Shown here: positions 17,258 to 27,936 of the stretch, piece by piece | How positions within the stretch are numbered: the stretch's first letter is position 1 | Layout: each line of letters begins with the position of its first letter | Origin: Fidelibacterota bacterium | GTDB lineage: Bacteria; Fidelibacterota; Marinisomatia; Marinisomatales; UBA1611 | Direction of reading: 5' to 3' | Assembly (NCBI GenBank): GCA_002708715.1 | Contig: PAPB01000005.1 | Location: forward strand, 46,867 to 93,589 | Length of the DNA: 46,723 bases | The notes under the pieces: model-generated | What the model saw: the letters and a program-made list of their open reading frames with translations, nothing else | The model's database searches: none | Told to the model about the DNA's origin: nothing | Translations under genes and position numbers: made by a program

Positions 17258-18370
17258 ATGAAATTTTCAACTTCTAAAATTGAACTTCAAAAAGCATTAC
17301 AAAAATTATCAAAAGCAACACCAACAAGATCAACTCTACCTATTTTAAGTTGTGTTTTAATTGATGTCAGTGAAAAAAAAACAATTTTAAAAACAACAGA
17401 TTTAGAAATAACAATACAGGTAGAAATAGCTTCAAGCTTTGAAGAAATTGGTTCTGCAGCAATACCCTTAAAAACCTTATTAGAAATAACAAACGAATTA
17501 CCAGATATCAGATTGACTATATCTGTTGATGATAAACAAAAAACCACAATTAAAACAGATCTTGGAACCTATGATCTTATGGCCAAAAAACCTGAAGAGT
17601 TTCCAACAACCCCAGAACAAAAAAACAGTACGAAAATTGAAATAAATGAAACAATATTAAAAGATATTATTAATTCAACTTTATTTGCTGTTAGTAGAGA
17701 TGAATTAAAACCAGCATTAACAGGTGTTTTGTTCAGGTTCTCCCAAAAAGACTTTACGGCTGTTTCTACCGATGGTCATCGACTGGTTAAATATTCAAGA
17801 AATGATTTTAAAACAAATGAAATAGATAGAGAGGTTATTGTTCCCAAAAAGTTTTTATCTTATTTGTTAAATCAGCTTTCTGACAAAAAAACAACAATGT
17901 TTTTGGGTGATAATTATTTGACGGCCGAACAAGATAAAAACAAAGTGTTAACAAAAATAATTGATGAAAAATTTCCAGATTATAATAGTGTTATTCCAAA
18001 AGAGAACAACAAAACATTTATTATTGAAAAAAACATTTTATTAGGGGCAATAAGAAGAGTTTCAATTTTTTCTAATAAATCTACACACCAAGTCGCGCTG
18101 TCTCTTGGTAATAAAGGTTGTTTTATTACAACAGAAGATCCAGAAAAATCTTCTAAAGCCAAAGAAGGTGTAGTTGGAGACTTTGATGGTGAAGAAATAA
18201 CAATTGGTTATAATGCAGAATATTTAAAAGATGTTGTTAGTCATGTTTCTGGATCCTCAATAACAATAAAACTTAATACGCCTGTGAGTGCTGCGCTATT
18301 TGGAAATACAAACCAAGAGGAAAACGTAAAAAGCTTAATGTTGTTAATGCCTATACGGCTAAATGATTAA
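17258..18370 (+). CDS. dnaN: DNA polymerase III beta sliding clamp
   Basis: The ring-shaped processivity clamp, 370 residues, the usual length, made of three similar domains. Recognisable stretches are the N-terminal ELQKALQKLSKATPTRSTLPILS, the central TGVLFRF...TAVSTDGHRL, and the C-terminal LMPIRL tail that lines the partner-binding pocket. The ATG follows the AT-rich origin candidate; no strong Shine-Dalgarno is seen. It is followed by recF after 21 bases, the standard order. dnaA is not upstream as usual but about 11 kb away in the opposite orientation. Confidence 0.98.
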   Translation: MKFSTSKIELQKALQKLSKATPTRSTLPILSCVLIDVSEKKTILKTTDLEITIQVEIASSFEEIGSAAIPLKTLLEITNELPDIRLTISVDDKQKTTIKTDLGTYDLMAKKPEEFPTTPEQKNSTKIEINETILKDIINSTLFAVSRDELKPALTGVLFRFSQKDFTAVSTDGHRLVKYSRNDFKTNEIDREVIVPKKFLSYLLNQLSDKKTTMFLGDNYLTAEQDKNKVLTKIIDEKFPDYNSVIPKENNKTFIIEKNILLGAIRRVSIFSNKSTHQVALSLGNKGCFITTEDPEKSSKAKEGVVGDFDGEEITIGYNAEYLKDVVSHVSGSSITIKLNTPVSAALFGNTNQEENVKSLMLLMPIRLND

Positions 18371-18391
18371 AAATCAATTACTGGTTTATTT

Positions 18392-19491
18392 TTGTATTTA
18401 TCAAAACTTTCTTTGTTTTCTTTTAGAAACCACACCGAAAAAAACATTAGTTTTTCTAGTGGAGTTACTGTGATTTGGGGACAAAACGGCTCTGGAAAAA
18501 CCTCAATATTAGAAGCAATAACCGTATTGTCTATGGGTAAAAGCTTTAAGACACATAAACAAAAAACAATTATTAAAAAAGGAAAAAACGGTTTTATAGT
18601 AAAGGGAGTGTTCTTATCCAAAAACAAAAAAGAACAAATAGCCATTCAAAACACAAAACAAAACAAACAGCTTATAAAAATCAATGGTAAAACAATAACA
18701 AATCGTAAAGAATTAATTGGTAAAAACAATGTTGTTGTTTTATCACCAGAAGATCAAAAAACAACAAAAGGGGGCCCCAAAGAAAGAAGGTTGTTTTTTG
18801 ATAGACTGTTTTCAGTAATTAATATAGAATACCTAAATACGCTTCAAAGGTATAATAGAATTTTAAAACAAAGAAATGCCTGGCTTTCTTCTTTTTATAA
18901 AACAAAACAGAATGAAGTTCTAGAAAACCAATGGGACAAACTATTGGTTGATGTCGGGGTTAAATTATGGGATTTAAAAAACCAACATTTTTTTGAATTT
19001 AAAAAAGAGTTAGTTCGGGTTATAAAAGAATACAACGATAACATTAATATAGATTTGTTTTTTTCAGAAGACGCTTTAACAAAAGAAGAGTTTGAAAAAA
19101 AAACAAAAAAAAACATAAAGCGAGATATTGTTTTAAAAAGAACAACGGCGGGTCCCCATAAAGACAATATAAATATTTTGCTATATGATAAAGACATTCG
19201 CGACGTTGGTTCTCAAGGTGAACATAAAATAGTTTTAACTTTATTAAAGTTGACAGAAATGAATATTATAAAAAAGAAAACAGGAACACAACCAACCCTG
19301 TTGTTAGATGATCTTTTTTCAAAACTAGACCTAAATAAAAGTAAAAAGCTTGTAGCTTTTCTTAATAAAATGGAATCAAGTTTAGGCGAGCCAATTCAAA
19401 CAATCATAACAACAACCGACTTAGTTAATATTAAAAAAAGTGGCCTTTTATTATCTGATAAGAAAATAAACACCTATAAACTGGAGACAAA

Positions 19492-19516
<25 letters not shown>
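18392..19516 (+). CDS. recF: DNA replication and repair protein RecF
   Basis: SMC-like ABC ATPase that helps load RecA at gaps; 374 residues. The N-terminus LSKLSLFSFRNHTEKN and Walker A GQNGSGKTS (30-38) are typical. RRLFFDRLFS and the signature-like DVGSQGEHK stretch follow, and Walker B LLLDDLFSKLD lies near the end. The start must be TTG at 18392, because the conserved N-terminus begins there and no ATG occurs before Walker A. Its 3' end overlaps the next gene by 25 bases, indicating coupled translation. Confidence 0.96.
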
Positions 19517-21734
<2,218 letters not shown>

Positions 21735-21752
21735 AAACAAACAGGAATAAAA

Positions 21753-24224
21753 ATGGTAGATTTTAATAGAGACAACACTCTTCCGCGGGATATTGTGGAT
21801 GAGATGAAAGAAAGTTATTTAAATTATTCAATGTCGGTTATTGTCTCTCGAGCTTTGCCCGACGTAAGGGATGGGTTAAAACCAGTGCATAGAAGAATTT
21901 TATATGGAATGAGTGAGTTGGGTTCAAGTTGGAATCGCCCTTATAAAAAATCTGCAAGAATTGTAGGTGATGTGCTTGGTAAGTATCACCCACATGGAGA
22001 TAGCTCGGTATATGATGCTTTAGTTAGAATGGCACAAAATTTTTCTTTGCGATATGAATTAGTTGACGGGCAAGGAAACTTTGGATCTATTGATGGAGAC
22101 AACGCTGCTGCTATGAGATATACCGAATCAAGAATGACAAAGCTTTCTAGTGAAATGTTAAAAGATTTGGAAAAAGACACCGTTGATTGGGGTTTAAATT
22201 TTGATGAAACATTAAAAGAACCAACGGTTTTACCCTCTCAAATACCCACATTGTTAATCAACGGATCTGAAGGCATTGCAGTGGGAATGGCAACAAAAAT
22301 TCCACCTCATAATTTAAAAGAGATTATTAGTGGTTTAGTTGCAATAATTGAAAATAAAGATGTAAGCACAGAAGAGCTTATGAGCCATATTAAAGGACCC
22401 GATTTTCCAACAGCAGGCTTAATTATGGGTTTAGATGGATTAAAAAACGCTTATGAAACAGGGAGGGGTAAAATAAAAATGCGTGCTCGCGCGCATATTG
22501 AAAGCGCACCAAATGGAAAAGATAGTATAGTTATTACTGAGGTGACGTATCAAACAAACAAGTCAAACTTGGTAGAAAAAATAGCAGACCTTGTTAGGGA
22601 CAAAAAAATTGTTGGTATTACCGATTTAAGAGACGAGTCAGATAAAGACGGCATTCGGGTTGTTATAGAAACGAAAAGAGACGCTGTTCCTGAGGTAATT
22701 TTAAACCAATTATATAAACACACCCAGCTTCAAGACACGTTTGGAATTATTTTACTTGCGCTTGTAAATGGTGTTCCAAAGATAATGCCCTTAAAGGAAA
22801 TTCTTAATCATTTTATTGATTTTCGACATGAGGTTGTTGTTAGGCGAACGACATTTGAGTTAAAAGAAGCTGAAGCTAGAGCCCATCTTCTTGAGGGTTT
22901 GAAAATAGCCTTAGACAATATTGATGAGGTAATTAAAATAATTCGAGGAAGTAAAAACCCGCTGCAGGCAAAAGAAGGACTAATGAATGGTTTTAATTTG
23001 TCTGAAATACAAGCTCAGGCAATATTAGACATGAGGTTACAAAAACTTACAAATCTTGAAGTTGAAAAGGTTGTTAATGAATATAAAGATGTTATAAAAA
23101 TAATAGCTCATTTAAAGGGGATTTTAGAAAGCAAAAAACAACGAATGGATATTATTAAAACCGAACTATTAAATATAAAAGACCAATATGGTGATGAAAG
23201 GCTCACAGAAATTATACCAGTAGACTCAGATTTTTCCATGGAAGACATGATAGCGGAAGAAGAGGTTGTTTTGACCATTACTCATAAAGGATATATAAAA
23301 AGAACAGCTGCAAACACCTATAGATCACAAAGACGCGGTGGCAGAGGTGTACAGGGAGCCATGAGCAAAGAAGAAGATTTTGTTGAGCATCTGTTTATAG
23401 CAAACACCCACAACTATATGCTTTTCTTTACAGATAAAGGAAAGTGTTATTGGCTTAAGGTGTACGATATTCCACAAGGAGGACGAGCTGCCCGAGGCCG
23501 TGCAATTGTTAATTTAATTGGTTGTGAACCAAATGAAAAAGTAGAAGCGTTTGTAAGCGTTAAAGAGTTTGATGATCAGCATTATATAGTAATGGCAACA
23601 GAGAAAGGGATAGTCAAAAAGACAGTTTTGTCAGCATATGGAAAACCTCGTAAGGGTGGTATTTATGCTATTGAAATTCGAGAAGGGGACAAGCTAATCG
23701 AGGCAAGAATTTCAAACGGTGAACACGATATTTTATTGGGAACCTATGAAGGTAAGTCAATTAGGTTTTCAGAAAATGATATTCGTCCAAGCGGTAGAAA
23801 AACCATGGGCGTTAAGGGGATTAAGCTGGGTTCAGATAAAGACAGGTTGGTTGGTATGCTTGTTGTTCGAAGAGAAGGTACTATTCTTGTTGCAACAGAA
23901 AAAGGAATGGGGAAAAGAACGGATGTAATTCAATATAGAACACAGACCCGTGGTGGAAAAGGCGTAATGACAATGAGATGTACCGATAAAACTGGCAACA
24001 TGGTAAATATTATGGAAGTTGTAGACTCAGATGATTTGATAATTATAACAGATTCTGGTGTTTTAATGAGACAACCAGTTGCTGCCATAAGAACAATTGG
24101 ACGGGTTACTCAAGGCGTTAAGCTTGTGAAGCTAGATGAAGGGACAAGCATTTCTTCAATAACAAGGGTTATTAGCGTTGAAAAACCCGTTAAAGAAAAA
24201 ACAGAAGACGTCGTTGTTACCTAG
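21753..24224 (+). CDS. gyrA: DNA gyrase subunit A
   Basis: Breakage-reunion subunit of gyrase, 823 residues. The catalytic tyrosine is Y123 in AMRYTESRM; the winged-helix region holds [18 protein letters not shown]. The C-terminal beta-pinwheel contains a canonical GyrA box, QRRGGRG (526-532), which identifies it as gyrase rather than ParC. A good Shine-Dalgarno (AGGAA) precedes the ATG. Position 84, often mutated in quinolone-resistant strains, reads Ser in the HGDSSVYDA stretch. It is the last topoisomerase gene before a YggS-family gene 2 bases downstream. Confidence 0.98.
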   Translation: MVDFNRDNTLPRDIVDEMKESYLNYSMSVIVSRALPDVRDGLKPVHRRILYGMSELGSSWNRPYKKSARIVGDVLGKYHPHGDSSVYDALVRMAQNFSLRYELVDGQGNFGSIDGDNAAAMRYTESRMTKLSSEMLKDLEKDTVDWGLNFDETLKEPTVLPSQIPTLLINGSEGIAVGMATKIPPHNLKEIISGLVAIIENKDVSTEELMSHIKGPDFPTAGLIMGLDGLKNAYETGRGKIKMRARAHIESAPNGKDSIVITEVTYQTNKSNLVEKIADLVRDKKIVGITDLRDESDKDGIRVVIETKRDAVPEVILNQLYKHTQLQDTFGIILLALVNGVPKIMPLKEILNHFIDFRHEVVVRRTTFELKEAEARAHLLEGLKIALDNIDEVIKIIRGSKNPLQAKEGLMNGFNLSEIQAQAILDMRLQKLTNLEVEKVVNEYKDVIKIIAHLKGILESKKQRMDIIKTELLNIKDQYGDERLTEIIPVDSDFSMEDMIAEEEVVLTITHKGYIKRTAANTYRSQRRGGRGVQGAMSKEEDFVEHLFIANTHNYMLFFTDKGKCYWLKVYDIPQGGRAARGRAIVNLIGCEPNEKVEAFVSVKEFDDQHYIVMATEKGIVKKTVLSAYGKPRKGGIYAIEIREGDKLIEARISNGEHDILLGTYEGKSIRFSENDIRPSGRKTMGVKGIKLGSDKDRLVGMLVVRREGTILVATEKGMGKRTDVIQYRTQTRGGKGVMTMRCTDKTGNMVNIMEVVDSDDLIIITDSGVLMRQPVAAIRTIGRVTQGVKLVKLDEGTSISSITRVISVEKPVKEKTEDVVVT

Positions 24225-24226
24225 TT

Positions 24227-24910
24227 GTGGATCTTAAAAAAAGGCTTACTTTTGTTCAAAACAAAATCAGATTAGCTCAAAAAAGAAGCATATTTAATAA
24301 TTCTGTAGAAATCATTGGGGTTACCAAAAACCATTCTTTTGAAACAATTGTTGATGCACAAAAAGTTGGAATTAATTCTATTGGAGAAAACAGAGTTCAA
24401 GAGGCTGAGCATAAATTTCAATCTTTTAAAAAAACACCTCAACTGATAAAAAGATTTATTGGTCACCTACAATCAAACAAAGTTAAAAAGTGCGTTAAGT
24501 TATTTGATACAATTGATTCAGTTCACTCTTTTAAATTATTAAAAAAAATATCTAAAGAAAGTATAAAGTTAAATAAAATAACACCTGTTCTTCTTGAAGT
24601 TAACACAAGTAAAGAGCCACAAAAACATGGGTTTGACACCACTAATTTAGAAGAAATATTAATGTGTTTTGATGTACACAATGTGTGTGTGGAAGGCCTA
24701 ATGACAATTGCGCCACACACCAAAGACATAAGCTTAGTTAGAGACTCTTTTGTTTGTTTGAGAGAATTAAGAGATCAAATTTCAAAAACTTTAAAAACGA
24801 ACACCTTAAAAGAGCTTTCCATGGGAATGAGTGGAGATTACGAAATTGCGATCGAAGAGGGCTCCACCCAGGTTCGGCTTGGGACCATTTTATTTGGAGA
24901 AAGAAAGTAG
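24227..24910 (+). CDS. YggS family pyridoxal-phosphate homeostasis protein
   Basis: Alanine-racemase-fold PLP protein (PLPHP/PROSC family), 227 residues, involved in PLP homeostasis. The PLP-binding lysine is K34 in GVTKNH. Other conserved stretches are IGENRVQEA, FIGHLQSNKVK, IDSVHS, LEVNTSKEPQKHGF and the C-terminal MSGDYEIAIEEGSTQVRLG. The start is GTG, 2 bases after the gyrA stop, suggesting it is read from the gyrase operon. Its stop faces the stop of a minus-strand gene with only 2 bases between. Confidence 0.93.
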   Translation: MDLKKRLTFVQNKIRLAQKRSIFNNSVEIIGVTKNHSFETIVDAQKVGINSIGENRVQEAEHKFQSFKKTPQLIKRFIGHLQSNKVKKCVKLFDTIDSVHSFKLLKKISKESIKLNKITPVLLEVNTSKEPQKHGFDTTNLEEILMCFDVHNVCVEGLMTIAPHTKDISLVRDSFVCLRELRDQISKTLKTNTLKELSMGMSGDYEIAIEEGSTQVRLGTILFGERK

Positions 24911-24912
24911 GG

Positions 24913-25887
24913 TTAAAGGTTGCTCGTCGGATCAAGCCACGGAATAACAAAATCAAAAACTTTTCGAAAACCAAGCGAAACTTGTAAAGCGCTTAGCTCT
25001 TGGTCTATGTTGCCACTTTCTGACCCTATTAAAGAAGACTTGTTATTTAAAAAAAATGGTTTGATTATATTCAAGCTAACAGATGCAAAGTCAAAGGTTT
25101 TTAAGGAGCCAACCCCAATTGAAAAAACTGTTGATTTAGAGTTTGGTGCTTTTAAGCTGTTCCAGTATGCGTTTTCTGTATGTTTTAAGCTAATGCTTAC
25201 GCCAAAAGAAGCTTTGATTGTTTTTATATCTTTTGTAAACCCTGTTAAGGATAGCTCGTAAAATTTTGGTGCTTTATAACCATACTTGTTTTCTATAATA
25301 GGCGCCTCAAAAAGAAAAGAACCACCAATAAAAACAGGGTTTCGTGTTTGTTTTTTATAATATTGAATTTCACCTGATGCTTTATAACAGCCATCGCTAA
25401 TACTAAAGTGTCGATGGCTTTTTGATTCTTCTTTGTTTTGTAAAAAAAATGGATCTGATGTGAGGGTGTTTTTTGATGGAATTGAAAAACCACCACCAAA
25501 AAACAGTCTTTGACCTGGACCAGAACCATCATTTATAATTAGATACCTTGTCATTATTTTAAAGTCTCCAAAAAGCCCACCAATTGCGTTGTTAAAGCTA
25601 GAGTTCGATCCCTCATCTCTATGGTGAATAGATGTTTCTGGCCCATCCCAACCCATTTGTCGATATCCAACAATTTGGCTAAAAGAGACGTTTATATAGT
25701 TTGTTAATCCTATTGTGAGATTTGGTATTAAAATAGTTGAAGTTAGAGTGCCTTCGTGTTCAAAATTTTCATTACTGTCAGGCAGTTTTTCGTGCCACCA
25801 GTTGATGTGATCATTAACGCTATTTAGTCCAAACATTATCTGGCCAGCCCAAAGACCAACCCCCCTATCAGAATTGCCAACTGGCAT
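24913..25887 (-). CDS. Probable outer-membrane beta-barrel protein, 5' end apparently disrupted
   Basis: A 324-residue open frame rich in alternating hydrophobic/polar beta-strand-like segments, aromatics and glycine (for example LTIGLTNYINVSFSQIVGY, KIMTRYLIIN, RLFFGGGFSIP). This resembles outer-membrane barrels of unknown function; I do not recognise the family. As an open frame it begins at an internal ATG without a signal peptide. Continuing upstream in the same frame, two TGA codons precede a sequence coding a convincing signal peptide (see 25888-25962). A real disruption, a sequencing error or a frameshift could explain this. The gene converges on the YggS gene and diverges from an unknown plus-strand gene. 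Confidence 0.5.
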   Translation of the reverse strand: MPVGNSDRGVGLWAGQIMFGLNSVNDHINWWHEKLPDSNENFEHEGTLTSTILIPNLTIGLTNYINVSFSQIVGYRQMGWDGPETSIHHRDEGSNSSFNNAIGGLFGDFKIMTRYLIINDGSGPGQRLFFGGGFSIPSKNTLTSDPFFLQNKEESKSHRHFSISDGCYKASGEIQYYKKQTRNPVFIGGSFLFEAPIIENKYGYKAPKFYELSLTGFTKDIKTIKASFGVSISLKHTENAYWNSLKAPNSKSTVFSIGVGSLKTFDFASVSLNIIKPFFLNNKSSLIGSESGNIDQELSALQVSLGFRKVFDFVIPWLDPTSNL

Positions 25888-25962
25888 TGACGGGTTTGTT
25901 CAAAGCGCTCATTGGCCTCGAAGAGAGACAAAAAGTAAAATAACTATGATGAAGTATCTCAT
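25888..25962 (-). other. Orphaned signal-peptide coding sequence upstream of the barrel gene
   Basis: From an ATG at 25962 (minus strand) the frame reads MRYFIIVILLFVSLRGQ, a typical signal peptide ending in Gln. It then meets TGA, two codons, a second TGA, and re-enters the barrel frame at TNPSMPVG. The reading frame one base later across the same bases gives ANERFEQT without a stop. Two compensating single-base errors or mutations would join signal peptide, ANERFEQT and barrel into one protein. TGA read-through is unlikely because other genes here end in TGA. Confidence 0.5.
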
Positions 25963-25984
25963 TGGTTGATTAGATTAATGTTGT

Positions 25985-26491
25985 ATGATTAAAAATATAT
26001 ATAGCGTTTACGACCCCCCAAGTTACACATCAAAAACAATATGCCATGGTCATAATATTTATAAAGTTAATGAAAAAACAATTTTTGTTCCTAAGGGTTT
26101 TTCAAAAACACACATCAACCCAGTTAATTTTTTAGGATTAAAAAACAAGTTTTATATAAAAAAAATTCTTATTGTGGATCGAATAAAACCAGAAATTAAA
26201 AATGCTTGTATCATTGGTCATGTTAATCGTTCTGGTTTTAACTTTTTTATTAATGTTCAGTCAGCAAAAGACCTTCCCATGTTTCCAGATATGTCAAATA
26301 TTTATACAGCAATTAATGGTTTTAAACAAATCATAGTACACACGGTTGGGCCCAAAAGATTTAACAAAAAAACCATGCTAAAAGAACTTGTTTCAGAATC
26401 AAGTGGTCTTCTTTCGCCTGTTTGGCACTATGTTGGAGTTGAGGTTCTTGCTATATCTGACTTTAACTTACAAGCTTTCATAGATGACTAA
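25985..26491 (+). CDS. Conserved-looking protein of unknown function
   Basis: A 168-residue soluble protein with ATG start and no signal peptide or membrane segment. It is basic (about 20 lysines) and contains motif-like stretches ICHGHNIYKV, IGHVNRSGFNFF and IVHTVGPKRF. I cannot assign it to a family. It starts 22 bases from the start of the barrel gene's signal-peptide sequence on the other strand. Its 3' end overlaps a small minus-strand frame by 14 bases. Codon use is like its neighbours and the frame is not overlapped by a better gene, so it is probably real. Confidence 0.6.
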   Translation: MIKNIYSVYDPPSYTSKTICHGHNIYKVNEKTIFVPKGFSKTHINPVNFLGLKNKFYIKKILIVDRIKPEIKNACIIGHVNRSGFNFFINVQSAKDLPMFPDMSNIYTAINGFKQIIVHTVGPKRFNKKTMLKELVSESSGLLSPVWHYVGVEVLAISDFNLQAFIDD

Positions 26492-26687
26492 AAACACGGT
26501 ATCCCTTTTTTTCTTTTTTAATGAACAAGTGATAAATCTTTTTTGTTAAAAAAAGAGAGATTATAATGGGAAGTACGGTTTGAAAAAAAAACGAAAACAA
26601 TAAAAAAGTTATAAAAAGAGCAAAAGGGAAGATCGTTACCATACTAAGAAAAGGATTTTTTAACATAAAGTTTTTAATAATGTTCAT
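26478..26687 (-). CDS. Small hydrophobic membrane protein (uncertain)
   Basis: A 69-residue frame with one or two strongly hydrophobic stretches (about 14-50) and a basic tail (KKEKKGYRVFSHL). It fills an otherwise empty stretch and overlaps the end of the plus-strand unknown gene by 14 bases. No clear Shine-Dalgarno is seen. It lies 42 bases downstream of psuG on the same strand, so it could be co-transcribed. In AT-rich DNA a Phe/Leu/Ile-rich frame can arise by chance, so it may not be a gene. Confidence 0.35.
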   Translation of the reverse strand: MNIIKNFMLKNPFLSMVTIFPFALFITFLLFSFFFQTVLPIIISLFLTKKIYHLFIKKEKKGYRVFSHL

Positions 26688-26729
26688 AAGAGTGCTTTTA
26701 TAATATTATTAACAAAACCCGTTCCTTGT

Positions 26730-27653
26730 TCAACAAGATGTCAGTTTGTCATATTTTGAAATTTCCCTTGCTATTTTGGCGCCAAGCTTAATATTGTTAA
26801 GAGCCAAGGCAATATTTGCTTTTAAGCTTTCACCAGTGGTTTTTTTCATAATCTTTTTTAATAAAAAGGGGGTTAAGGCCTTTCCATAAACATTGTGTTT
26901 TTTAGCTTCGCTAAGTGCTGTTTTAATAGCTGTGTTTATTTTTTTTTCTGAAAGTTGATCTTTGTTAGGTATTGGGTTAACAATTAATAAAGAAGACCGT
27001 AAGCCTAAATCTAATTGTTCAAAATATAGAGAGGCGGCTTCTTTTTCGTTTTTTACACTATATTCAATTTTTAAGTTGCTAGATCGATTATAAAAAGCTG
27101 GAAAGGTTTTAGTTTTATAACCAACAACCAGAACCCCAAGCGCCTCAAGCGCTTCTATTGTTTTTGGTAGATCTAAAATTGCCTTTGCTCCCGCGGAAAT
27201 TAAGATAATTGGTGTTTCCGATAATGACTTAAGATCTTGAGAAACATCAAATGTTTTTTCTACTTCTCTGTGTACGCCTCCAATTCCGCCAGTTGAAAAA
27301 ACAGAAATTCCGCACCTGTAGGCAATCCATGCTGTAGCAGAAACTGTTGTTGCCCCATTTAGGTTTTTGGCTGTAAAAATAGGAATTTCTCTTTTTGATG
27401 TTTTTAAAATGTTTTTTGATTCACAGATTTTTTTCAATTCTTTGTCTGTTAAGCCAACATGGATTTTTCCGTTTAAAATAGCAATTGTTGCAGGTGCAAC
27501 TTTATTTTTTCTGCATATTTTTTCTGCATTTTTAGCGAAAGTATAATTATCTGGGTATGGCATGCCGTGAGCAATTATTGTAGACTCTAGAGCTAAAATA
27601 GGTAATCCCTTTTCTTTATATTCTTTAATTTCTGGAGATAAAACAAACTTCAT
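26730..27653 (-). CDS. psuG: Pseudouridine-5'-phosphate glycosidase
   Basis: Enzyme that reversibly splits pseudouridine 5'-phosphate into uracil and ribose 5-phosphate; 307 residues, the usual length. The family signatures are clear: LALESTIIAHGMPYPDN, the TIAILNGKIHVGL stretch, and ATTVSATAWIAYRCGI followed by FSTGGIGGVHR. It supports salvage of the uracil and ribose parts of modified RNA. The usual partner kinase PsuK is not adjacent. The start region diverges from a small plus-strand gene with only 26 bases between the two starts. Confidence 0.96.
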   Translation of the reverse strand: MKFVLSPEIKEYKEKGLPILALESTIIAHGMPYPDNYTFAKNAEKICRKNKVAPATIAILNGKIHVGLTDKELKKICESKNILKTSKREIPIFTAKNLNGATTVSATAWIAYRCGISVFSTGGIGGVHREVEKTFDVSQDLKSLSETPIILISAGAKAILDLPKTIEALEALGVLVVGYKTKTFPAFYNRSSNLKIEYSVKNEKEAASLYFEQLDLGLRSSLLIVNPIPNKDQLSEKKINTAIKTALSEAKKHNVYGKALTPFLLKKIMKKTTGESLKANIALALNNIKLGAKIAREISKYDKLTSC

Positions 27654-27679
27654 AAATATAATTAAATCAAATATTGTCT

Positions 27680-27934
27680 ATGGTCACAATTGATCCGCAA
27701 AAATATAACCTTTCAAATAGAATAAAACTACAAGAGGGGCCGAAAGGAATTTTTATTATTATTAATAGAAAAAGTCGAGTGGTCATGAAAGACGCTAAAA
27801 GAATATTAGAAATAGTAAAAAAAATTAAAAATGTAGATTCCAAAAAAAAAGTTGGAGTTTTATCTCTAGCACCTATCTGTAGTAAAACAAAAATCTTTTT
27901 ATTTAACAAAAAGATCTCTATTAAAAAAATTTAA
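27680..27934 (+). CDS. Small basic protein of unknown function, upstream of MATE gene
   Basis: An 84-residue lysine-rich soluble protein starting ATG at 27680 (an in-frame TTG lies two codons earlier). It reads as alternating beta and alpha segments (GIFIIINRKSRVVMKDAKRILEIVKKIK, then KVGVLSLAPICSKTKIFLF). I do not recognise the family. It ends 2 bases before the GTG of the MATE transporter, suggesting coupled translation. A minus-strand frame over the same bases (27667-27909) is less convincing because this one fits tightly into the operon. Confidence 0.5.
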   Translation: MVTIDPQKYNLSNRIKLQEGPKGIFIIINRKSRVVMKDAKRILEIVKKIKNVDSKKKVGVLSLAPICSKTKIFLFNKKISIKKI

Positions 27935-27936
27935 TT

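Noticed and set aside
25888-25962. TGA recoded as an amino acid in the barrel gene
   Set aside because: The DHFR-like and GDPD genes end cleanly at TGA, so TGA works as a stop here, and no SECIS-like structure was evident.
27667-27909. 80-residue minus-strand frame opposite the small gene before the MATE exporter
   Set aside because: The plus-strand frame is tightly packed against the MATE start; the minus-strand product is a hydrophobic shadow.
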